From the NCBI GenBank assembly GCA_019802505.1, contig JAFMOC010000017.1, positions 1,262,501 to 1,326,500 on the forward strand: a DNA stretch of 64,000 bases, written 5' to 3'. This DNA is from Corydoras sp. C115 (taxonomy: Eukaryota; Chordata; Actinopteri; Siluriformes; Callichthyidae). The notes under the pieces are model-generated. The model saw only the letters and a program-made list of their open reading frames with translations, made no database searches and had not been told where the DNA came from. Of the stretch, positions 49,101 to 61,348 are shown one piece after another. A program made the translations under genes and the position numbers. Within the stretch, counting starts at the first letter, position 1; every line of letters begins with the position of its first letter.

Positions 49101-51083
49101 GGTCTATTTGCCCAGCACCCGAGACGTTCTCCCCTGGATGGGCATGGGGAACCCCCCCGCGACCCTAATAGAGGATAAAGCGGAAGATAATGGATGGATG
49201 GATGGATGGGTTCCTCATGCACATACACCCAGAAGAGAGCAGGTTCATCCATCAATTATCTTCTGCTTTATCCACTATTAGGGTCGCGGGGGGGTTCCCC
49301 ATGCCCATCCAGGGGAGAACGTCTCGGGTGCCAATTTGGAGAACTCAATTGACTTGATCCATGTTTTTGGACTGTGGGAGGAAACCGGAAAACCCGGAGG
49401 AAACCCACGCGGACATGGGGAAGAACATGGTAACTCCACCCAGATGGGGATTCGAACCGGGAACCCCTAGTGCTGAGAGGAGAACATGCTAAACCACTAA
49501 GCCACCGTGCCGCTGCCTTTATGTTTATTCATTTATTATCTCCAGCTTTATCCTATATTAGGGTCGGGGGGGGGGGGGGGTTCCCATGCCCATCCAGGGG
49601 AGAACGTTTCGGGCGCTGGGCAGATAGACCCAGGACAGGGCGCCAATCTATCACTGGACACACACTCACTCACACAGACACACTCTATATGTATATATGT
49701 ACTCTATATACACGCGGACACGGGGAGAACATGGAAACTCCACCCAGATGGGGATTCGAACCGGGAATCCCCAGCGCTGAGAGGAGAACATGCTAAACCA
49801 CTAAGCCAACATGCCCCTGTTCTAAATTGTAGTTTCCTTTAAGTAACAGTGTTTTTGAAAGAGCAGAATGTAAATAAAGGAGGACTGTGAGTGAGGAGAC
49901 CTCAGGCATGTGGTCCGTTCGGTACTAAGTTTAGAACTGAGAACCAGAAAAACAGGAACCATCAGCTCGAGGCTGGAGTTCAGAGTTCCTCCTGAGACAC
50001 GGCGCGAGAGGTGAGCTCACCTGCAGGAATGATGCCGATACGGAGGCTGCACGGAACCAGGGACTCGTCCGATCGGTCCGGTTCTGCGCCGGCGTCTGAT
50101 TGGGTGCGCGAGATCAGACCGTGCATGATTTCACTGAACATGCCATCCCCTCCGACGCAGACCACCCTGACAGACACAAAAACATCAGTGTTCTCCAGAG
50201 CAAGGCCAGAGGAGGGCTTCCTAAAGCAATTAAAGACTTTGTAGTTCTACAATTCCCAACAGCACAGAGCTGGGATTATTAGGTTGGTGAATTAGTCCTA
50301 TCCCAGCACTCCTGAGATGTTAAACAGAATCTACAGAAGCACTGCTGGACTACAACCTCATAACAGAACAATAAAATGTTGCCTCCATCAATAGCATGTT
50401 GTGATGAACGTAACCCTTCATGAGATGCCAGCGTGACGCCGGCGCGATGCAGAGCGCTCACACATGAAGAGGGCCGTCTGATTTAAAAAGTGAATTAAGA
50501 GCCGCCATGTGAGCAGAACCATCGCAGCCAACGCTGACTCACCCATCATACTTCTGCAAATCAGCCTCTGTCTGCAAATGGTCCCTGGCATGATTCGCCC
50601 GCTCGGTAACTATGGAAACAAACGCAGAGTTAGTGCAGCGGTGTCTGCTAATAGGAAGTGGCAGAATGAGCAGTGGGAGAACAGAGAACATGAGGGCTGT
50701 ACTAGTTAAATCACGACGACATCGCAGGTGACGCTTTATCCTGATGAGGGAAACGAGAGGAACCGCCGTAATGAATATCACTCCGTATCAGATCAGATTC
50801 AAGACTAATTAACTCAGACTCACTCGGCTCCAATTAAAATGAAAAAACAACCGCGCTGCAAATAATCATCAATAAGATTATTAGGAAAGCGGACGACGAG
50901 CATCCGGAGGCTCTTTTGATCTTCATGCTGCTGAGGACGATGATGTGTGTGAGAGGTAAACACCCTGAATGAGACCAACCCTCATCACGGGGTCTTCTGC
51001 CAATTAGTTTCATTAATTATACTGATACACTATTACTGACACATGTTCCTTAATATATTGAGGTCATACATACATACATACAT

Positions 51084-51155
<72 letters not shown>

Positions 51156-51640
51156 GCACGGTGACTTAGTGGTTAGCACATTCGCCTCTAAGCGCATATA
51201 GAGTCTGTGTGAGTGAGTGTGTGCCCAGCGATGGATTGGCGCCCTGTCCTGGGTGTATCTGCCCAGCGCCCGAGACGCTCTCCCCTGGATGGGCATGGGG
51301 AACCCCCCCCCCCACAACCCTAATAGAGAATAAAGCGGAAGATAATGAATGAATGAACATAAAGGCGGCAGCACGGTGGCTTAGTGGTTTAGCATGTTCT
51401 CCTCTCAGCACTAGGGGTTCCCGGTTCGAATCCCCATCTGGGTGGAGTTTCCATGTTCTCCCCGTGTCCGCGTGGGTTTCCTCCGGGTTCCTCCCACAGT
51501 CCAAAAACATGGATCAAGTCAGTTGAGTTCCTCAAATTGCCCCATATAGAGTGTGTCTGTGTGAGTGAGTGGATGGGCATGGGGAACCCACCGCGACCCT
51601 AATAGAGGATAAAGCGGGAGATAATGGATGGATGGATATA

Positions 51641-51687
<47 letters not shown>

Positions 51688-51713
51688 AATTAATATATAC
51701 ACACACATCTAGA

Positions 51714-51801
<88 letters not shown>

Positions 51802-54800
51802 ATTAATATACACACACACACACACATCTAGAGTTTTCTGTAGAAATCACACACATCTAGAGTTTTCTGTGGTGGGACTCGATGTTGTGTATTATTGTGA
51901 ATAAATCACGGGAAGGTCTTTCTGACTGATATCTTTTAAAAGATGTTTGCAGGAACATTTGTGAGATGTGGTTTGATGAAACCTAACCCCCCCCCCTTCG
52001 TTTCCGCTCTGCTGAATAAGCTTCATACTGCTGATGTCCCACTCCCATCTGCATCCACCCTCCACCTTCACGCAGGCGTCCTGATGAATAAGCCTCTCAT
52101 GTTTATCAGCTATCAGGAGTTCCCATTATCAAGAGCTCAGCTGACAGAGTTCTAGAAATAAAACCATGTTTTGGGAACGTTTGGCATGCGGGGGGCCTAA
52201 CCTTTTTTTTTTTTTTGTAGAACACGAGACCTCGATTTTTCTGTAAAATGTTAATGCACGCGGCTGATGGGTGCTCACCAATCACGTCGGTGGAAATGGA
52301 GGCGCGGGAAAAGATTGGGGCCACTTTCTGCTCATAAATCCTCCTGCCGCGGTGTTTTCCTCCGAAGGGATTTATGTAGACCAGCAGGCGCTTCGGCCGC
52401 GTGGCTGCAAATAGGAAGACGGCTCGGTCATTAAACATCAGCTTCGATTTGCTGCACAACAACATTTCCAATCTAACGAGAGAACTTCGGGGGCTTTTCA
52501 TTAACAAACCAACTTCATCAAATGTGACACCGATGGCCACCCGTTCATAACCGGCACCGCCGCCATCTCATGCTGCTTCCCTGCTGCCATGTTCCGGCCT
52601 CATCTCTGTGAGTCGGTTGAGTGGAGGGGCAATTTAGAGCAGCCAATTCACCTTGAATCCATGTTTTAGGACTGTGGGAGAAAACCCACATGGACACGGG
52701 GAGAACATTGAAACTCCACCCAGATCGGGATTCAGACCTGGATGCTGAGGTTCCACCGTACCGCCCCAGCACCAAGGTGCTGCTTTGAGTATAAGGCCAA
52801 AATGTCCATTCGACCAATCACATTCCTTCAAACAAACAACTGGAATGATCAGCCAATCAAATTCTCACTGAAACAATGAGAAACCTGATGATGTCACGAG
52901 GCAGCAGTGAGGAGAACTCGGCGAGGTGAGTTACAGTTTCAGTCTGCTGAGCCCAGTGGGCTGTGGGTCATTTTCAGAAGAAGGACTTTGAGGACGTACT
53001 CAACAGCGCCAGCTGCTCCCTGATGGCATGGACCCATTGCAGACACAGCGTCCTATCAGTGCAACGGAGGGTGACTTCACTGCACCGCCAGCGGTGTTTC
53101 TGAGTTCTCTCCACATAGGACACTGCAGACAGAAGGACAGAGGTTCTTTAACAAGAGTGCTATTACTGCAGAGACATCCGGGCTCTAACGAACATGACAA
53201 CATTAAAGAACCATCTGAAATCATCAGTTCTATTTAAGTGTTGCTCACTTTTACAGATTAATCTAAAAAATAATAAATTCATGAGATGATTAGATTAGAT
53301 GATATAATTAGATTAGATTAGATTCGACTTTATTGTCATTGTGCAGAGTACAAGTACAGGGCCAATGGAATGTAGTTAGCATCTAACCAGAAGTACAATA
53401 TATCCATTCATTCATTCATTATCTTCCGCTTTATCGGAAATTTTTATTTTAAATTGCCCCATATAGTGTGTGTGTGTGCCCAGCGATAGATTGGCGCCCT
53501 GTCCTGGGTGTATCTGCCCAGCGCCCGAAACGTTCTCCCCTGGATGGGCATGGGGAACCCCACCGCGACCCTAATAAAGGATAAAGCAAAAGATGATGGA
53601 TGGATGAACCTGCTCTGTTCTGGGTGTATGTGCATTAGGAACCCATGCATTATCTTCCGCTTTATCCTCTATTAGGGTCGCGGTGGGGTTCCCCATGCCC
53701 ATCCAGGGGAGAACGTTTCGGGCGCTGGGAAGGACAGGGCGCCCAGGACAGGGCGCCAATCCTTCGCTGGGCACACACTCACTCACGCAGACACACTCTA
53801 TATGGGGCAATTTGGAGAACTCAATTGACTTGATCCATGTTTTTGGACTGTGGGAGGAAACCGGAGAACCCGGAGGAAACCCACGCGGACACGGGGAGAA
53901 CATGGAAACTCCACCCAGATGGGGATTCGAACCGGGAATCCCTAGCGCTGAGAGGAGAACATGCTAAACCACTAAGCCACCGTGCCGCCAGCTACAATAT
54001 ATACATTATTTATATAAAGTGCATTAATAACATGGAGAGGTGAAGTGTATAAATGTTATACATGACACAAACATGACACAAACATGACACAAACATGACA
54101 CAAACATGACACAAACATGACACAAACATGACACAAACATGACACAAACATGACACAAACATGACATAAACATGACAAACATGACATACCTGTAAATGAA
54201 TGCTGGTTCGAATCCGCTGCACTTTGGGGAACTTTCTGCCACTTTCCCACGTTTGTGCTGGGAGCCTCATCCTCGGTCTCCTGGACGGCTATGACCTCAC
54301 TGAGCGGGACACAGTGACTGCCCACTGAAAAATACAAACAATAAAAACATTATTACAAAGCATTGTGACATCAGAGATATACATTTGAACCGACACACAT
54401 GTCTAAAGCCTAAGAGTTCAGAGCCTTCAGCGAGTTTAGGAAGCGACCTGCCGGCCGGTCAGGAGGCTGGGGGCAGAGGCGTGGTGTAATCGTTTGTAGT
54501 GATGGCTCGTGTTCTCAGACGTGGGAGACGGAGGTGGAACAGACAGAGAACGATTGGGTGGGAAGCCCCTCAGTGATTTCCTTTAGGGAACATTAATTAC
54601 ACTCTTTGTAGGTATGGATAAAGATTGGAGGCCTGTTTGGTAATTGCTTTCTAATGAGAAATCGCGCCGACCGCAGAGTCACATGACAGAAATACAATCG
54701 CTTTTATAGAATCGCTTTTTTATATACGGTTCTTCAGATTCCCTTATTATTTTAGGACGTAACAAACTTACGGGACTATTATTACAGCACGACCCTGACA

Positions 54801-57800
54801 ACGTGGACATGTCCCCGGCGCGTCACATGACCTACATTTACATCATATATTTAAACATAAAGGCAATTCAGCATCTTAAAGAGACAAATCCTACAAATAT
54901 ATACCAAATATATAAAGACACACGGGCGGCACGGTGGCTTAGTGGTTAGCATGTTCTCCTCTCAGCACTAGGGGTTCCCTCCATGTTCTCCCCGTGTCCG
55001 CGTGGGTTTCCTCCAGGTTCTCCGGTTTCCTCCCACAGTCCAAAAACATGGATCAAGTCAATTGAGTTCTTCAAATTGCCCCATATAGAGTGTGTTTGTG
55101 TGTGTGAGTGTGTGCCCGGCGATGGATTGGCGCCCTGTCCCTTGTGTATCTGCCCAGCGCCCGAGTCGTTCTCCCCTGGATGGGCATGGGGAACCCCCCG
55201 CGACCCTAATAGAGGATAAAGCGGGAGATAATGAATGAATAAACAAAGGCGGCGGCACGGTGGCTTAGTGGTTAGCATGTTCTCCTCTCAGCACTAGGGG
55301 TTCCGGTTCGAATCCCCATCTGGGTGGAGTTTCCATGTTCTCCCCGTGTCCGCGTGGGTTTCCTCCGGGTTCTCTGGTTTCCTCCCACAGTCCAAAAACA
55401 TGGATCAAGTCAATTGAGTTCTTCAAATTGCCCCATATAGAGTGTGTTTGTGTGTGTGAGTGTGTGCCCGGCGATGGATTGGCGCCCTGTCCTGGGTGTG
55501 TCTGCCCAGCGCCCGAAACGTTCTCCCCTGGATGGGCATGGGGAACCCCCCCGCGACCCTAATAGAGGATAAAGCGGAAGATAATGAATGAATGAATGAA
55601 CATAAAGGCGGTGGCACGGTGGCTTAGTGGTTTAGCATGTTCTCCTCTCAGCACTAGGGATTCCTGGTTCGAATCCCCATCTGGGTGGAGTTTCCATGTT
55701 CTCCCCGTGTCCGCGTGGGTTTCCTCCGGGTTCTCCGGTTTCCTCCCACAGTCCAAAAACATGGATCAAGTCAGTTGAGTTCTTCAAATTGCCCCATATA
55801 GAGTGTGTCTGTGTGAGTGAGTATGTGCCCAGCGATGGATGGGCGCCCTGTCCTGGGTCTATCTGCCCAGCGCCCGAGATGTTCTCCCCTGGATGGGCAT
55901 GGGGAACCCCACCGCGACCCTAATAGAGGATAAAGCGGGAGATAATGAATGAATGAAAGTCAAACTGACTCTTAAAGGGAACAGAAAGTGACACACTGAT
56001 TGGTTGGAACCCGATGTCAGCATACGGTCTTAACTCAGACAATCAGACTCATAGATCAGAAATACCAAACCTTCTCTAATAAAACATTGAATTGTGATTT
56101 TCTTATTTACCCGGACATCATGCTGACGCAGGTATCCACCATGTGTACAGGTGTTTCCATCACTAAACCTGATGAACACCACTGATATGGATGAAATGGA
56201 GTCATGAGTCATTTTACCGGTTTGCATTTTGCCGTTTCAAACAGCTTTGTTCTTCACAAAGCTTTGGCCTGAAGCTCCGGCGGGGTTACATAACCATAAC
56301 TGCTCCCGCCGCCGTGTCCACACAAGGTCCAGGGTTTGTCTGGCCCGCTGGAAGGAGCAAACACCGTCCCCTCCCACCCCAAGTATTTACACGCTCTACA
56401 ATCTCATCAATAGTCTGTTGGCAGGACGAAGCGACGCTGTGGTTCTGAGGTGAAACGCAAGACTCCTCCGAGCACCGAACCTCAAACAGCCAGGTCACGT
56501 GACCCGGCCGGGCGCTGCGGGCGGGACACGGAGTCACCGTGGTGTTTAAATAACACACGGTCCGAGCCGAGAGCACACGACCTCTGGATTTGTCTCACAC
56601 ACACACACACACCGGTCTTCAGACGCCCTCATGGCACTTGATGTATTGTGGGAGGAGCCTGACCTTCGAGCTGGATGGATAAGTTACATAATAAACAGAG
56701 GACTTTTATATTCGAGCGAGCAGATACCGACGCAGAACGTTTACAGAGACACACGGCTGGAGGGGGATTTAATACATCACGGCTCCGCTGTGGAGATTGT
56801 CAACAACACCAAGTTCCTTGGAGTTCACCTGGCAGAGCATCTCACCTGGTCTCTCAACACCAGCACCGTCGCCAAGAAGGCCCAGCAGCGTCTCTACTAG
56901 GGCTGCAACGACGAATCGATAAAATCGATAAAAATCGATTATCCAAAGTATCGATAATGAATTTCCATTATCGATTCGTCGGGTCGCGCGATTTCCGCGT
57001 TACTCGCAATGTCGCAACCACTTACAATCAATCAGAGACTGCTGGTGTCCTTCTACCGTTCCACCGTAGAGAGCTCTGTGTGTGTGGTTCTCCAGCTGCA
57101 CTGCAGCACAGAGAAAAGAACTACCGAGGGATTGTGAGGTCTGCAGAGAAGATCATTGGATGCTCTCTACCCACCCTGGAGGAGCTACACAGCTCTCGTT
57201 GTCTGCAGAGAGCTCACAAAATTATTACAGACAATTCTCACCCCGGCGGCACGGTGGCTTAGTGGTTAGCACGTTCGCCTCTCAGCACTAGGGATTCCCG
57301 GTTTGAATCCCCATCTGGGTGGAGTTTCCATGTTCTCCCCGTGTCCGTGTGGGTTTCCTCCGGGTTCTCCGGTTTCCTCCCACAGTCCAAAAACACGGAT
57401 CAAGTTAATTGAGTTCTCTAAATTGCCCCATATAGAGTGTGTTTGAGTGTGTGAGTGTGTACCCAGCGATGGATTGGCGCCCTGTCCAGGGTCTGTCTGC
57501 CCAGCGCCCGGGACATTCTCCCCTGGATGGGCATGGGGAACCCCACCGCGACCCTAATAGAGGATAAAGCGGGAGATAATGAATGAATTCTCACCCCGCT
57601 CACCGTCTCCTAGAGCTGCCACCATCAGCCGTCGACGTTACAGAGCGATAAAAACAAAAACAAAGGCTCAGGAATAACTTCTACCCAACCGCTGTTCGGA
57701 CACTAAATGGCGCGTTGTAAAATTTTTTACAGTCATAATTCACTTTTTGAACGTGCAATAAAAAAACATGCAATATATAAATACAAATTCACTCAGGTTG

Positions 57801-60800
57801 TACAGTTTTATACACTCTAGTAAATAAATTCTTTCTTTCTTTCAAATATTTTTGTAAATTATAGTGTTCTCTTGGGCGGCACGGTGGCTTAGTGGTCAGC
57901 ACGTTCGCCTCTCAGCGCTAGGGATTCCCGGTTCGAATCCCCATCTGGGTGGAGTTTCCATGTTCTCCCCGTGTCTGCGTGGGTTTCCTCCGGGTTCTCC
58001 GGTTTCCTCCCACAGTCCAAAAACATGGATCAAGTCAATTGAATTCTTAAAAATTGCACCATAAAGAGTGTGTGTGTATGAGTGTGTCGATGGATTGGCG
58101 CCCTGTCCTGGGTGTGAGCGGCATGGTGGTTTAGTGGTTTAGCACGTTCGCCTCTCAGCGCTAGGGATTCCCGGTTCGAATCCCCATCTGGGTGGAGTTT
58201 CCATGTTCTCCCCGTGTCTGCGTGGGTTTCCTCCGGGTTCTCCGGTTTCCTCCCACAGTCCAAAAACATGGATCAAGTCAATTGAATTCTCAAAAATTGC
58301 CCCATATAGAGTGTGTCTGTGTGAGTGAGTGTGTGCCCAGCGATGGATTGGCGCCCTGTCCTGGGTCTATCTGCCCGGCACCCGAAACGTTCTCCCCTGG
58401 ATGGGCATGGGGAACCCCCCCGCGACCTTAATATAGGATAAAGCGGAAGATAATGAATGAATGAATGAATGGTGTTCTCTTTAAATCTCTTTATCTGTGT
58501 AAATTTAAGTATGTGACACTGAAAAGTACGGCACCTTCATTTCGTTAAACCTGCTGTAATGACGATAAAGATATTCGGATTCTGATTCGACGTAAGAAGC
58601 TCAGAGCTGCTGTTTAATCTGGAACCATCGGTCCCTGAGTCTCAGATGAAAATGTACGAGGATTATGTTCTCATGACGACGTTCAGCCCTCCTCTCTGTT
58701 CTGCACCTCCTGCGTGTTGAGTCCGCTCCTCCTGCAGCTCCTCTTTTTGTAGATAAGACTATTTTTAGATCCTCCCACTCCAACAGTTCAACCTCACAAA
58801 CTCCACACTTTAGCTTCCGCTTAATCCTCTACTAGGCTCGTGGTGGTGGTGGGTGGGTGGGGTGGGGGGGGGTTCCTCATGCACATCCAGGGGAGAACGT
58901 TTCAGGTGCTGGACAGGTACACCCAGGACAGAGCACCAATCCACAAACTCACACACTATTTAGGTGCAATTTGGAGGAGCCAGTTCACCTTGAATCCATG
59001 TTTTTGGACGGTGGAAGGAAACTGGACATGCAGGATGAACCACAGACCGCAGACTCATTACACAGAACCGCAGACTCATTACACAGAACCAGACTCACAC
59101 ACAGAACCACACTCACTACACAGAACCAGACTCACACACAGAACCACAGGGTCATTACACAGAACCACACTCACTACACAGAACCGCAGACTCATTACAC
59201 AGAACCGCAGACTCATTACACAGAACCGCAGACTCATTACACAGAACCGCAGACTCATTACACAGAACCGCAGACTCATTACACAGAACCGCAGACTCAT
59301 TACACAGAACCGCAGACTCATTACACAGAACCGCAGACTCTCAGACAGAAACAGAGACTCACAGACAGAACCACAGACTCACACACAGAACCACAGACTC
59401 ACACACAGAACCACAGACTCACACACAGAACCACAGACTCACACACAGAACCACAGACTCACACACAGAACCACAGACTCACACACAGAACCACAGACTC
59501 ATACACAGAACCACAGACTCATACACAGCATAAGACGGATTTGTTATTGAAATTGTTTATGGAAATGAATCAGGGCGTGGCTTTAAATCAGCACTTTGAG
59601 CCCATGTTACAGACGCTGTTTTATAGAGCAACAGAACCACAGGGGGGGGAGGGGGGAGTGTGTTCTGAGAGGTACATCAACATTCTGACCCACCTACATT
59701 CCAAACATCCGAAATCCCTGGAAGCACATTCTCAGAACTGCTCTGATCTTTAGTTCCAGGTTCTACGTTCTCTTCATTCTGAAGTTTTATTTAAAGCACT
59801 GCAGCGAGTTCCGTTCCCCGTGATCACCGTGGATAAGAAACAGAGCGCGGAGAATCCGATCTAGATGTCAACAATGAGCATTGAAGGAAATTCCCCAGAA
59901 CAGGAAACTATTTTAATCCCTGCATCTCACTTCTGATTCCCGTCTTTGTCCAGCAACTGAAAGAGTACGATCTCCCCGACGCAGACGGAACCGAAAAGAA
60001 CCTCCATTTAAAATGATAACGGGGTAAAAACTGTTCAATTAGAGAAGCAGAACTGAAATAAGGTGATTGAACCACAGCGCTGGCCCTCAAGGTTCCTTTA
60101 TTAGAACATCTGACTCAGAGGTCAGCTCACCTTTCAGGACATGTTCACTGGTTCTACCTGCAATTCAAACTCTGACACTGATCACACGCCTCCTCTTTCC
60201 TCCAACCTGCGTGTTCTAAGATCAGCACAGCTTAAACCCGAAGCACAGTGAAGAACAGACACAATGCTGCTCCACGGAACAGAACCTCTGAAGAACTGAA
60301 CTGAAAAGAGCAGAAATCTGGATTGAGAACAATCTGTACCCTGATTGTTCCACTAATGACTGCAGCGCTGGAGCATCGGGTTCCACCCAAAAAATAATAA
60401 CAATAATATAAAGGAATAAAATAATGATTAAATCTAAAGGTTTATAAGTAACAATGTTTAAATGAAATTAGAGCCACTGAATAAAAAACACTGAATAAAA
60501 AAAAACACTGAATAAAAAAAAACATTGAATAAAAAAAAACACTGAATAAAAAAAAACACTGAATAAAAAAAAACACTGAATAAAAAAAAACACTGAATAA
60601 AAAAAAACACTGAATAAAAAAAAACACTGAATAAAAAAACACTGGCTTTTTTTTTTTTTTTTAATGGTACATCATGTCCTGAAAAAAATCATGTCCTGTT
60701 CTCAGAAAATCTATGATCCTTTGTGTCCAAATGGGTCAAGAATCTATGTTTTAACATTGTGACATGGGAGATGGTGTCACATGTTTGTGAACCCCCCCCC

Positions 60801-61178
60801 CCCCCCAAGACACACAATATATAATTCATTCATTCATTCATTATCTTCTGCTTTATCCTCTATTAGTTTCGTGGTGGGGTTCCCCATGCCCATCCATGGG
60901 AGAACGTCTCGGGCGCTGGGCAGATACACCCAGGACAGGGCGCCAATCCATCGCTGGGCACACACTCACTCACACAGACACACTCTATATGGGGCAATTT
61001 TGAGAACTCAATTGACTTGATCCATGTTTTTGGACTGTGGGAGGAAACTGGAGAACCCGGAGGAAACCCACGCAGACACGGGGAGGACATGGAAACTCCA
61101 CCCAGATGGGGATTCAAACCGGGAATCCCTAGCGCTGAGAGGAGAACGTGCTAACCACTAAACCACCGTGCCGCCTCC

Positions 61179-61209
<31 letters not shown>

Positions 61210-61272
61210 TTACTACACACATACATATACATACATACACACACATACATACACACACACACACACACACAT

Positions 61273-61311
<39 letters not shown>

Positions 61312-61317
61312 AATAAA

Positions 61318-61348
<31 letters not shown>

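Larger units (their letters stand above)
56631..58592 (+). mobile_element. LINE 3' region with nested insertions
   Basis: 56,771-56,897 reads GSAVEIVNNTKFLGVHLAEH then LTWSLNTSTVAKKAQQRLY, the end of a LINE reverse transcriptase. 57,036-57,244 continues (VSFYRSTVESSVC; SAEKIIGCSLPTLEELHSSR). 57,598-57,873 and 58,482-58,592 are 3' UTR and tail (ATGACGATAAAGATATTCGG). Frameshifts and stops make it dead. It looks like an L2- or Rex1-type fish LINE; the clade is inference. Confidence 0.8.

Noticed and set aside
53000..53224. 74-codon minus ORF at cerk exon 3
   Set aside because: A shadow frame; the real exon frame reads HRWRCSEVTLRC and has no nearby Met.
54060..54186. Possible CRISPR-like direct repeats
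   Set aside because: Eleven-bp head-to-tail units without spacers in a vertebrate intron; a plain minisatellite.
59079..59753. Repetitive ORFs (TEPQTHTQNHRL and similar)
   Set aside because: Products of the 20/21-bp minisatellite.
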